Source: a virus. From it: a stretch of 54,880 bases of DNA. A program made the position numbers and the translations under genes. The notes under the pieces are model-generated. The model was not told the DNA's origin. It saw only the letters and a program-made list of their open reading frames with translations, and made no database searches. The stretch spans positions 1 to 54,880 of IMG/VR virus record IMGVR_UViG_3300025168_000109. One strand, 5' to 3'. How positions within the stretch are numbered: the stretch's first letter is position 1; every line of letters begins with the position of its first letter. This document shows, one piece after another, positions 19,013 through 31,300 of the stretch.

Positions 19013-20386
19013 ATGACTTACTTTAAAAAAGAAAAAAAGAAAAATTTAAGCAAATACTTTCATGGAGGTGCTCATAGTCAGTCCTATGAAATGATAGATG
19101 GTATACCAATGCTTGATCCTACACTTAATAATTCTCCTATAAACAGGTTTAATCAAGCATCTACACAACAAGCATCTACACAACAAAACAATCCTTCATG
19201 GCAAAACAATCCAATGCAAAATGCACCAGTTACACCTACAACAGCTCCACCTGTATCTACTAATACTAGCTCATTTGATGCTAATGTACAAGCACAACAA
19301 AACGAGCTTATGACTCAAGGATATGAATTACCACGGTACGGAGCTGATGGATATATGGGAGATGAAACTCAAGGAGCATTAGACAGAAGAGCTTCAGATA
19401 GAGCAGGGGCCTCAGAGACTTTTGGAGTAGATCCAAATGATATTACGTTTAATCCTAACACGCAAAGATTTGAGCCTAGATTAGGAGCAAGTAATGCAGA
19501 AGGCGATACATGGAGTACAGATGGATGGACTTCTTCTGAAACTCCTGTAGAAGAAACTGTTGCAGTTGATGAAACTACTACTGTTCCAACTACTACTACT
19601 ACTCCTACTGAAACTAAAAAAGAAGAGCTATCTTTATTTCAAAGATTAGGTATAACAGCTCCTAAAGCAATGGCTTTAGTAGAAGGTATGTCTATACTTA
19701 AAGCTAACAGACAAGCTAACAATGCAAACGCTAAAATAGGAGAGTTAAGTGTTAGTACTGATAGAGCAACACCGCAAACATATAATCCAGAGCTTGTAGA
19801 CTTAAGTAAAGCACAAAAAGATGCTAAAGAATTAGGAGTAGCAGCTGTACGTCAAAGTCAACAATCAGGAAAATCTACAGCAGAAACAAGAATGTTAATG
19901 ACTGGAACTACAGACGCTATAGAAAAAATAGCTAAAACTGAATCTGAATTGCAGAAGCAAGAAAATAATATGGCTAAGAAAGTGAATCTTGAAGAGCGTA
20001 GAAATGTTGAACAATTTAATATTACTAACGCAAGAAAAGATCAAATAGCAAATAATGATATTAAAGCTGATATGTATAACAATAGTATAGCTATAACTCA
20101 GAATATGAGAGATACTATACTTACTAAAATTAAAGATACTAAAATGCTTGGAGCTGTAAATTCTCAAATAGACGCTTTATCTGCTGCTATATCAGGAGTT
20201 ACAGGTCTTAAAAAAAGAAAGTTTAACGACATTGCAAAGAATTTATTAAATTATGGTTTTGATGAAGCTACTATTAACAGTTTAATAGAAAGTCACGATG
20301 GTTTAAATGAAGAGACAGAAGTAAACGAACAGGCAGCTGGAGGATTTTGGGCAAGACGTAAAATGATGAGACAAAATAGAAAATAA
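19013..20386 (+). CDS. Putative cargo protein with peptidoglycan-binding-like motif
   Basis: 457 residues. After a basic N-terminus and a Gln/Thr/Pro-rich linker, residues about 95-125 read LMTQGYELPRYGADGYMGDETQGAL, which follows the pattern of PG_binding_1 domains (hydrophobic helix, G..L..YG.DG..G..T..A). A second Thr/Glu-rich linker follows, then a long helical region (about residues 220-440). A wall-binding motif would make sense for an ejected protein that helps the tail cross the envelope. It lies in the cargo block, four bases after the previous gene. The motif is short, so the domain call is tentative. Confidence 0.5.
   Translation: MTYFKKEKKKNLSKYFHGGAHSQSYEMIDGIPMLDPTLNNSPINRFNQASTQQASTQQNNPSWQNNPMQNAPVTPTTAPPVSTNTSSFDANVQAQQNELMTQGYELPRYGADGYMGDETQGALDRRASDRAGASETFGVDPNDITFNPNTQRFEPRLGASNAEGDTWSTDGWTSSETPVEETVAVDETTTVPTTTTTPTETKKEELSLFQRLGITAPKAMALVEGMSILKANRQANNANAKIGELSVSTDRATPQTYNPELVDLSKAQKDAKELGVAAVRQSQQSGKSTAETRMLMTGTTDAIEKIAKTESELQKQENNMAKKVNLEERRNVEQFNITNARKDQIANNDIKADMYNNSIAITQNMRDTILTKIKDTKMLGAVNSQIDALSAAISGVTGLKKRKFNDIAKNLLNYGFDEATINSLIESHDGLNEETEVNEQAAGGFWARRKMMRQNRK
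19154..19183 (+). repeat. Two tandem 15-bp repeats (CAAGCATCTACACAA)
   Basis: A perfect two-copy direct tandem repeat inside the Gln/Thr-rich linker of the 457-aa protein, encoding QASTQ twice. Probably a replication-slippage product in a flexible linker. Confidence 0.9.
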
Positions 20387-20390
20387 TACT

Positions 20391-22322
20391 ATGGGAAAAT
20401 ATGATATATCACGTAGCTTAACACCTGTACAGTCTACATTTGTAGACCCAGGACTAGATACATTTAAAGAAGCTGCTATGATCTACAGAAAGACGTATGA
20501 TCAAAATAAAGACGCTTACAACCTATCTAAGAGAGTTACAGCACAAATGGAGCTTATGCCTGGAGATGAGAAAGCAGGGCTTAGAGATCAATTTACTAAC
20601 ACTATTGATACTACATTTTCTAGTATAGTAAACACAGGTAATTTTGAAGACGCAGAAATGGCTGTACAAAATGCTGTAGACTTTATTACTACTGATAAAA
20701 CTGTACTACAAGCTAGAAAAAATTCAGCAGAATATTTAAAAGAAGAAGCTTTAATAGAGCAGTTTGGGCCAAGTGGTGTATTAGACTTTAATAAAAATTT
20801 AAGAGAAAACTTTACAACAGTTACAACAGACGAGCAAGGAGCTCCTATAGTTAATAACTATAAAGAGCAAATGGAAAAGAAAGAAGATTACTTTACATTA
20901 ATGAAAAATATGGTATCAGGAATAGCTCCTGATGGAAGACCTTGGTCTGAAACTATAGGTAATCTAACTGAATACGGAAACATGAAAGGAGTTAGTCAAG
21001 GTAAAGTACAGAGAATAGTTGACAAACTATATGAAGCATATAAAGGAGATAAGGCAGGAGACCAAGACTTTAGAAGATTAACACAGATAGAAGGAATGTC
21101 TGAAGGTCAAGCTAAAGAAGATATTGTACGTAGATTAGTAGGAGCTGCGTCTCCACAAGTTGGTAATGTTAGAACAATTAGTGGTATGAGAGAAAACTCT
21201 AATATGAACACTGACGGAACTCCTATAACTAATAGTGTTGTAAGCCCATTAAATGCATATTTACAAAGTACTGAAAAACAAGCTGTAAGTTTTGACGAAT
21301 TATTAGCAATGTCTGGAGGAGTAGAAGGTAGAATACCTGGTAGTTTTGCATACAATCAAGATGGTATAATGATTAACTATGCTACTCAATTAAGTGATCC
21401 AGAAAAAGCTAAAGTTGCAGACTATTTAATTAGGACAGGTGTAGTTTCAAATCCTGAAAGAGCTACAGAAATGATAGGACCTTTAGCTCAATTTAGAGCT
21501 TTCGAAGAAGCAGGAGACACAGACAGGGCTTTTGAAGTAGGGATTGAATTAGGGTTTATGAACAGACAAGATGGATATGATGTACAAAAAGCTAATAAAA
21601 TAAATGAGTTAGCGAATCAAGTAAGTATTCTTACAAACACTGACGCACTTAATAATATGGGAAGTTTATTAAATGTTACTGGAGTTAGAGGAGATTTTGT
21701 ACCAAACACTGGAACAAATATGCAAACAGTTGGGTCTTCTTTCTTAGTTGATGGTACTCTTAGATTTAATGAAGATCAAATGAATCAAATAGGAGAGCAA
21801 ATGGGATGGGGTAAAATAGGTAGATTTAATGATATGTTTAATACAGATATAGATAATAAAGTAGGAGTAGATGGAAACCCTATGTTTAGAAGAGAGGAAG
21901 ATGAAAACGGAGTTCCATACTGGTATATGAACTCTGTATATAAAACAGACTTTAGCACATCTAAAGAAGCTGCTGTATATGATATAAGAAATACTGAAAC
22001 TCAATACGGAGATAACGATGTACAACTGGTTAATGCTTCTAAAGATGTACAACTAATGAAGAAAATTAAAGTAGGTAGGTTTAGTACTTTCTCAAACGAC
22101 ATAGGTAGGATTGGCGGGTTATCAAATACTTCTGTAGTTAAAGATGTGTACAATGCTTATGCTGAAGGTCTTATAAGATATGTTACAAAGTCAGGCGGAA
22201 CCTCTAACGATTATTCTGCAGTACTTATGAAGATAGAAAGCGCTATTATAAAATTAACTAATAGTAATAAAAACCCTAGTAAACAAGAAGTAGAACAAGC
22301 AATAACAGAGGAATTAAAATAA
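20391..22322 (+). CDS. Putative internal virion (cargo) protein, helical
   Basis: 643 residues, soluble, mostly helical, no Cys. The N-terminal segment (LTPVQSTFVDPGLDTFKEAAMIYRKTYDQNKDAYN) follows a pattern common among proteins encoded just before the giant ejected proteins in Bacteroidota phages: a proline-containing lead followed by a YDQN helix. No enzymatic motif is visible. It is the last gene before the giant polymerase protein and is separated from it by a 19-base gap. A co-ejected structural or scaffolding partner is the most likely role. Confidence 0.5.
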   Translation: MGKYDISRSLTPVQSTFVDPGLDTFKEAAMIYRKTYDQNKDAYNLSKRVTAQMELMPGDEKAGLRDQFTNTIDTTFSSIVNTGNFEDAEMAVQNAVDFITTDKTVLQARKNSAEYLKEEALIEQFGPSGVLDFNKNLRENFTTVTTDEQGAPIVNNYKEQMEKKEDYFTLMKNMVSGIAPDGRPWSETIGNLTEYGNMKGVSQGKVQRIVDKLYEAYKGDKAGDQDFRRLTQIEGMSEGQAKEDIVRRLVGAASPQVGNVRTISGMRENSNMNTDGTPITNSVVSPLNAYLQSTEKQAVSFDELLAMSGGVEGRIPGSFAYNQDGIMINYATQLSDPEKAKVADYLIRTGVVSNPERATEMIGPLAQFRAFEEAGDTDRAFEVGIELGFMNRQDGYDVQKANKINELANQVSILTNTDALNNMGSLLNVTGVRGDFVPNTGTNMQTVGSSFLVDGTLRFNEDQMNQIGEQMGWGKIGRFNDMFNTDIDNKVGVDGNPMFRREEDENGVPYWYMNSVYKTDFSTSKEAAVYDIRNTETQYGDNDVQLVNASKDVQLMKKIKVGRFSTFSNDIGRIGGLSNTSVVKDVYNAYAEGLIRYVTKSGGTSNDYSAVLMKIESAIIKLTNSNKNPSKQEVEQAITEELK

Positions 22323-22328
22323 ATTTAT

Positions 22329-22336
22329 TATTTTTG
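22329..22336 (+). promoter_or_regulatory. Candidate Bacteroidota -7 element (TAnnTTTG) before the giant gene
   Basis: TATTTTTG lies five bases before the ATG at 22342 and matches the Bacteroidota -7 consensus TAnnTTTG. I see no TTG -33 element at the usual distance (around 22305-22310). If used, the transcript would be leaderless or nearly so. It could equally be chance in AT-rich DNA. Confidence 0.3.
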
Positions 22337-22341
22337 CACAC

Positions 22342-25300
22342 ATGGCTTTAGACGAAAACAATTTACCTGAAGGCAACGGATTAAAAAGTTCAGCTATAAG
22401 CACTGTCGACACACAAGGCTCAGGACTATCTGTTTCTAACACACTCCAAACACTAACATCTCCAAGACAAGGATCTAGTATAAATCAAGCTGCAGCGAGC
22501 GCAAGCTTTACAAACGATTTAGCTACAGATCCTAGTATATTTTCAGATGGTCTAAGATCTCAAGGATTTCTTGATCCTAATCAAAATCCTGAAATGTATA
22601 AGACTATATATCAGTCTGATGCAGCCAATGCTTGGAATACTTTATTTAATGAAATGCGCACAATGCGTAAGTCAGAAGTTGAAGATGATTTAAGAGGGGT
22701 TCGTATACAACTAGCTGAGTATGAAAACGCTAAAGACAGAGCTGATTCGTTTTATGCTGAAGGACTTGTTAGTAAAGTAGAACATTCTAATATACTAAAA
22801 CAAATAGAAGAAGGACATTTAAGAGGAGGTAAAGATAAATTAGATTTAGTAGATCAACTTATTGATGGTGTAATGGGAGGCTTGTCTCAAGCTTTAACTG
22901 CAGAAGATTATGCTAATGCAGTAGACAGAGCTCAAAAATCTGGACTATTAAAAAGAACAGAAAATATTGAAAAGTCGTATTCTAAAAACACTGATACATA
23001 TCAAAGTTTATTAGAAGAAAAAGAACAGCTTAAAAAAGACATCGAGGAAAGAGAAGAAGAAACAAGGACTGGAGGTTTTGCTAGTTTGTTTTCTGGTGCA
23101 ATAGGAAGAGGAGATGCTTTTGGTGCTCAAGGAATACCACTACCTATTTATGGTGGAGGAGATGTAGAAGAAGATTATGCTATAAGAAGTAAAATAGAAA
23201 AAGCAGGAGGAGCTACTGCGTTAAGCTCGCTGCCAATTTTTAGTAAAGCTTTTGGGCTATCTGATAGTTGGACAGGAGATGAATACTTTCAATATAAAGC
23301 AGCTGAAGACGCTGCAGGTTCTATATCTACATTTGAAGGGCAGGTAGCATCTATCGTAGGTCCTGCTATAATACAGACTTTAGAAAAGCAAGCACAAAAT
23401 AAATATTTTAAAGGAGTTAAAAATCCTTATCTTAGAACAGCATCCGCGTTAACTCAGTTTGCAACAATAGTAGCAGGTAACTTTTGGAGTAGAAATCTTG
23501 AGACTAAAATGGAATCAGGCGATGCTTACTGGCAAAAAGTAGATAAACTAGAAAACGCTTTACAAGAAGACCTTAGAGCTCAAGGAATAAACAGAGAACT
23601 TACAAAATCAGAAAAAAACAATATAGCTATAATGGCTAATGATGGTGTAGGAGATCTTAAGAGAAAGAATATGTGGCTTGGTGGATCAGATGTAATGCAG
23701 TTTGCTTTAACATTTATGAAACTTCCAGGACTATCTAAAGCATTTACAGGAACTACATTTAGAAATATTGCTGGAAGAGAATTATCATCTAGAATGACTG
23801 GTAGATTAGGAATAAATGCTCTTAAGTTTAGTGCAGCTGTTGGAGTATCTAGAGAGTTAGAAGGAATGGAAGAAGGCCTTCAACATAAATGGGTACAAGA
23901 TTATTTAGGTGTTTATGGCGGAGAAACTTCAGGATCTTTTCTAAACAATCAATGGAATTCTATGAAGCGTGCTGGAGGCGACGCTATAGATTATGGTTTA
24001 AATATGTCAGGATTAAAAAATTCAGACCCTGAAATGTATGAAAGCTTAGCATTTAAAACAGCTGTACAGTCTGGTAGGGATATGGCAACTATGATGACTG
24101 GTGGTGGTAGAACTGTGTCTAATTGGGGAGGAGCTAAATCTTTAGTTGAACTAAAACAAGCTATGTCTTTATTAGGTGAGGGTGGAGATAATGTAAATAG
24201 AAAAAGACTTTTTGAAGATAAGAAAAGTTTAATGTATAAGTTTTTCTCACAAGGTAATACATCAAACTTATACGATGCTATATATCGTATGAGTAGAAAG
24301 GTTGGCAGTATGAAAACACCTTTAATGACAAGACAAGAAGCAATAGATGCAATAAACGAAGTACAACAAGCTGAAAAAATATACAATGATGTATTTGATA
24401 ATAAATCTCCTTTAGCTATAAGTGGTTTTGGAATAAACTATGATATAGGAAGACTAGGAGGTAGAGAAGCTTATACAGAAGCAGACAAAAAGAAAGTGTT
24501 TTTAAATGCTTTAGATGTTATAGAAAATGGTAAAAGAAATAAAGAGTTATTAGAAAAGCAACAATCATATAGAGAAGGTAAAGACGAGTCCTTAGACTTA
24601 TATGTTACAGCACTTACAAAAGAAGAGCGCGCTGAGTATGAAGATAAAAATACAACAAAGAAAAGGAAGAAAGAGCTTGAAGATAAATTAACAGCTGAAG
24701 GTGTATCGTTAGAAGAAAAAGAAAAAATTAAAGCTAAAATGGAAGATAGAGGGTTTTCATCTACTCCATACGATCAAGAACTTTTAGAGAATGCAGAAGC
24801 AACTGAAAAAAGGAAAAAAGAAAATGAAGAAATAGCGTCTGAGAAAAAAACTTGGATAGGAAATCCTGATACTAATGATGGGGCGCTTTGGAATATAAGT
24901 GATGTAGAAAAAGTTAAAGCATTAATGGAAGAGCGTGAATCATTAATGAAGAAGAAAGATCTTACTAACGCTGATCTAATGGCTATAGAAGATTTAGAAA
25001 GGCAAGAAAATCAGATATGGTATGAACAAGACTTTGAGTATAAAGCTTTAGAAAGAGGTAGATTGTTAGGATCAACTAAAAAGGCTGCTTTAATACATGG
25101 TATAGGAAGTATTATACAACATATAGAAAAGTATGGATCAAAAGGTCTTAATAAAATACTGCCATCTATATTAGAAAACAATACTAAATTAGATGCAACT
25201 ACAATAAAAGATTTACAAGTACTAGCTAATGAAATTGTAACTAACAGGCAGAAAGTAGCAGACTCTATAAAAGATCTTAAAAAGAAAAGACAAGAGCTTT

Positions 25301-28300
25301 TGTTTGATGCAGAAACTGAAACACAACACACATCATTAACACAACAAGAAAAAGAAGAATTGCTTGAGCTTAGAGAACTAGAAGATGCGGGAACATTAGA
25401 TGAAGCTCAAACAAAAAGACTTGCAAAGTTAGTATCTAGAAGTATAACAGACAAAGCTTTAGATGGTATTACAGAAGAAGTAACAGCGCTAGAAGCAGAA
25501 GAAGCATCTTTATCTGAGACTGCTGATATGTCTGAACAATATATTAGTCGTATAGAATCAAATCCTTCAGATTTCTTAATAAATGATAGCGACTTTGAAG
25601 CAAAAAGCGATGACACAATACTAGAAGAAGCTGCGTTAGAAGCTACTGAAGGTATGGATTATATAAAAGATCAATTAAAAAACATACCAGACTTTGCTGA
25701 TGTAGAAAATGGTCAAAGAATATATAATCAAATAAAAGAAAGAGAAGATATATTTAGAAGAAGAACTGTAGAAGCTGAAGACTCGAGAAAAGACTACTTT
25801 GAAAATATTGCAAACACTTTAAAACTAGCGCTAGAAGACATGTCGTCTTTACTAGAGACTATAAAAGCTAATGCTGCAAATAGAACTGAAGAACAAACTG
25901 AATCAGAAAGAAGAATGTTTCAAGATGCTTTAAGTTCTTTAGGATTAAATTTAGAATTTGAAGTAGACGAAGGAGCTGTTTTTGAAAATGTAGGAAAAGT
26001 AGTTTTAGAAACTGTAGGGCAACCTGCATTAAATGTATTAAAAAATTCTTTATTAACTAATACAGATAAAGTAGGAGTAACATTAGTGCTACAAGGTTTG
26101 TTAAAATCTATATTAGCTGATCAATCTAAAGTAAAAACAAAATTAAAATCAGACTTAAAGAAAATATCTAAAGCGCAAATTAAAGCTTTTACAGATATTA
26201 TAAAAGAAAATTTTGAAAGTAAAGTAGCAACAGACTTTTATTTAGAAAACCCTAAGATAGGTCTTAAAAATGTATTACATCAAATATCTACGTTAAATGA
26301 AGATAAAGATTTAAATAATAGAGACTCTGCATTATGGAAATATGTAGATCATTTAAGCCCACATAAATTATTAGAAGATATAATAAAAGAAGATAGAACA
26401 GGATTAGAAGCTTCTTCTGAAGTTCTTGAACATCTTCTTATGCACCACATATTTCATCTACAAGCTGAAAATCAATTAGATCTATTAAACTCTGATATAA
26501 ATGTAACAGATCAATTAGAGAATGAAAAGTTTGTATTGCAAAACAAAACAATAGAGTTTATCCCAACTAAACAACAATTACAATCTATAAGAGAATTATC
26601 TGTATTTTTAAAATCTGAAATAGCAAATAAAGATACTTTAACTTTAGGTGGGGTATCCTCTTTTTTACAAGGAGCTGCTGGTACAGGTAAAAGTAAAATA
26701 GTATTACCTTGGGCTATACAAACAGCTGGAATACCTAATAGAGCTATTTATGCTTTTGGACATAATCCTAACTCTTCCGCAACTATTAACTCTTCTTTAA
26801 ACTTAATAAAAAATAAAAAAGACGCAAATACTTTAGACAGCTTTTTACAATTAGATGACGCGGTAGCAGAAGACTTAGAAGTTATTATTATAGATGAAGC
26901 TCCTGCATTAAATGATTTACAATATCAAAATGTAGAAAAACAAATAGCACATATAAACGCTCTTAAACACGCAAGTAAAAAACCAGCTATCAAAGTAGTA
27001 ATGCTAGGAGATCAAGCACAATTAACTAATGAAGTAATATCTCCTCTAGACGCGTTTGGAGCTTTTAAAACTATGCATACAGTAATTACTCCTATTACAA
27101 GTATATATAGAAGTGACAATCCAGCTATAGCTAACTTCCAAGATACTTTTAGAAGAAGAAAAGAAGATTTATCTAAAACACAACTAACAGTAAAGTTAAA
27201 CTCATCACATCCTTGGAGACCTGGAGCAATAGGAGTTTATGGAGTAGCAGGAGATTTTAAAGAAAGACTAATACTTAAACTTCAAAACGCATCGCCAAAT
27301 GGAGAACGTCGAGTAATTATAACTAACCCAAATAAAAAAGAAGAATACCAAAGCTTAATTAAAGTAAACAAACTTCAAGATGTAGAAGTAATGTCTTTTA
27401 TAGAAGCACAAGGAGAGACTATAGATGAAGTTTATATGGACATTGTTAGAGATAATATGAATCTCGAAGACTTTAACAAAGCGCTTTACACGGCAACTTC
27501 TAGAGCACAAAATTTAATTGTAGCTACTAATTTAAATATAAAGAATACAATAGATCCACAACTAGATGCTGTACAACAAGGTTTAGGTCTAGAGTTAATG
27601 CAAAGAAGAGAAGAGTTTAAAACTGAAGTTTTAGAAAACTCTAAACTTTTAAGAGAGTTTGATGAACTATCTGACAGAGAAACTATTCACGAGTCAGTAG
27701 AAGAAGCTCTTGAAGAAGAGCCAACAGTAGTAGACGAGTTTATTGATGAAGCAATGTCTGAAGAAGATGAAGCGCGTAACGAAGAGCAAGCAGAAGAGCA
27801 AGATAAAGTACACCCAGAAACTACTAGAGGAGAAGAGTTAGATCAAGACTTAATGCCTGAGCAAGCATATGATGTAGAAGAAGATTTAGGGGGTTACACA
27901 GAAAACAGCTCAGAAGAATTTGATAATAATATAGATGTTTCTGATAAACATGTTTTGTTTTATCCTGAATATGATGCTTTAAGTTCTACTACTATAAGAA
28001 AAGCCACAGTACTTCCTGTTATGTCTGATAGGCCTATATCATTTGTAAAAGGTAGAGCTGTAAGTAGAGACGGTAAAATTATATCAGGAATAGTAGTATT
28101 GCAAGAAGCTAGAGAACAATTGGGAACTAGCACAAGATTCTTTGAGTATGATAATAAAAAAGTATTTAGAAGAATAGCTGTAATAGGAGACAGCAATGAG
28201 ATAGACCAAATGAACTTTTTAACTAAAGCTCAAAAGAAAAGTTTAAAAGACACTTTAAGTACAGGAGTATCAATACCTTTAGGAGAGCTTGGTATACCAG

Positions 28301-31300
28301 GAGATAAGAGTTTAGTATCTGATACAAACAATGCTGTATCTAGAAACAATATAATAACCGGTGTAGCCATTCCAAAGGGTGGAGCTAGAAGGCTTACATA
28401 TAAATATGGGTCCCGTAGAGAAGCTTCTTTTACTTTTAATCAACCTGCTGCTTCTAATTTCTTAAAGCAAAATAAAAAACTTGTAGATAATATATTACAA
28501 AAATTTATTGATTCTTTTTATACTGAGTCCCAGCCAATAACTGATGAACAATTAAAAAATATTAAACAGTCTAGAGTTAAGATATTTAAGAAGAAAGATA
28601 TAAAAGATTTAAATGTGCCTGAAGGATTTAACATTAAATCTGGTAGACCTTATTTAGTTATAAAAGGAGTAGGGAATGAAAACAAAACACAATACATAGC
28701 TTTAACTGCTAGAAGAATATCTAGAAATATAAAAGATGATGTTAAAAATTATTTCCAATATATAGATGCTTTTGGACAAGCTACAGCTAAGATAGAGCAA
28801 TTGTCTCAAGGAGCTCTTAAATTAGGTACAAAAGGCTTTGTAGATTTTATTAGAGGGGCAGATAAAATGGCACAAGACATAGCTACTGGAATAGGTAACG
28901 TTGCTGCTATGGAAGAACTTATAGAGCTAAGAAATGTTGTAAGAGATTTAAGATGGAGCGAAGTAGACACAAACTCAAACGGAAGTATAAGTAAAAAGAC
29001 TCAAGGCGTGGGTCCTGCACAGGCTGCTATGAACAAACTTGCTCAAAGTAATTCTATATTTAGAGTAGAAAGAAGAATAAAAAGAAATGGTAAAAAAGTT
29101 AGAATAGTTACTTCTAAAAGTTTATTATCTTTTTCATCACAAGGTCAAAGTAAAGGTCCTATTACAACTCAGCTTTTAGAAACAGTGTTTAACTCTCAAG
29201 ATGATAAAGGTTATAACCACGTACTACACTTACCTTTAGACATAGACATGTTTAATGATCTAGACTCTTCTGGGACCTCTACAACTGTTAGAACAGCTAA
29301 ACAAAATCACAATGCGGCTTCTAAAGTATTAACAAGCCAGCTTGAAAGTATAGAAGGAACTAAAATTATATTAGGAAATAGTAATGCAGTAGATGAAAAA
29401 AGATCTAAACCTAAAGTAACTACTACTAAAAAGAAAAAGAAAAAGCTAAGAGGTAATATAGGAGATATAAATAACTTAGAAGGTAAAGAGTACAGAGAAA
29501 AATCTGAAGATTTAAAAGGAAGCCTTATAAGTAAAGATGACGCTAACAATCTTATAAAAAGATTATTACCAGATTTAATTGCTACAGACTCTAAAGGTAA
29601 TGAGTACTTAAAACCAGGTAATATAGTATACTTAGACGCTCTTAGAATGCTAGAGCTTACAGAAAGTAAAAATGTTTTAGGTAAATTTATAGACCAAAGA
29701 ATATATCTATTAGAACAAAAAGATGGTATATATGACAATGTAGTACGTCATGAAGTGTTTCATAAAATACTTTCATATTATTTAACAGACTCTGAGCGTA
29801 GAACGTTATTTCAAACTGCAAGAACACAATACAAAATTCCTAAAAGCCACACTAATGCTCAAGTAGAAGAAAGATTAGCTAGAGAGTTTATGAAGTTTAG
29901 AGTTGATGAAAACTCAGTAGTAGCTAGAATAAGAAAGATATTTAAAAAAATATTAAAGTTTTTAGGATTTATAGATAAGAATGCAGACAACATACAAAAA
30001 CTATTTACTAATATAGATAATGGTTATTTTTCAGGAAGTAACATGGTTGGAGATCCTGTAAGCACTAACATGAATTTTGAAAGCTTAACAGAGCAATGGG
30101 AAAGTGTTGAAATATATAGAGAAGCTAGATCTAGATTTATTAAAGGTATGGACTCTTTAATGTCTGAGTATGATGATGGTCAACAAGATATAATTTCTGA
30201 AGTTGACTATGAAAACTCAGAAGTTACAGGCGTTCCTATGGGTAGAGATGAAGCTTTAAACTATTTAGTTGAAAATAACTTTCCTGATTTTGTACAACAA
30301 TTAGAAAGCAAAGGTTTAGGTAATTTAAATGAAGCTCAAAGCAGAATCTACAAAGCATCTAAGTTGTTATCAGATCCTAGAAAAGCTAGAGCAATGTTTA
30401 AAGATGTGTATCAAAGAGACACATTAGATGAAGGATATGAATTAGAAGAAAGTTTACATTTAGACAATGTAAATTTAAGTGATGTTATTAATGACGCTAA
30501 TCTTAAAGATCATTCTAGAAACTTGTCACAATCTGTTATAGAAGTATTAACAGGTATATCATACACTGCATCAAATGGTAAATCTAAAAGATTAAATATA
30601 AAGCATGCTTACTTCCAAGCATTACAATTACTGACTAATACATATGATCCTTCTATAACTAAAATGAGGGCTAACATAAAAAAGAAATCTAAAAATTTAG
30701 GTAACAAGCTAGGCACTGCAGGTAAAGCAGTAGAAGATGCAATTATTAAATTAATAGATGAATCATTTAACACTTTAAATGAAAACAATTTACACCAAAT
30801 AGAAATTGGTAAGGATAGAATAAAAAGAGAAATATTAAACGAACAGTTAAAAAATATTACAGGACGAACTAAAACTGCTACTGCTAAAAGAGATAAAATT
30901 AGACAAAAGATAGACAATTTAGATATATCTGATTTTGAAATACCTGGTAATTATCATTTTGTAAATCAAAATAAATTTATATTTTCTAAAGACTCTAACG
31001 TTATTGCTGCAGATTTGTTACAAGATCTAGCAGGTCAAGAACAATTTTCTACAGTAGCTAGAAAGAAAAATGAATCTTCTGAAGAATTTTATTTCCGTAT
31101 ATACAATGCATTAGATGCAGAAGGTATGGCAATTCCTACAGAAGCTTTAATTGCTTTATATACTAAAGGTAAAGCTACAAGAGACCTTAAAAACTTAATA
31201 GTTAACACAGCAAGTTTAAGAGAAGAAACATTTATGTTGGGTGACTATACCTATGAATGGGATGACAGTACTAAAAGCTCTGTTAAAAAGATAAGATACT

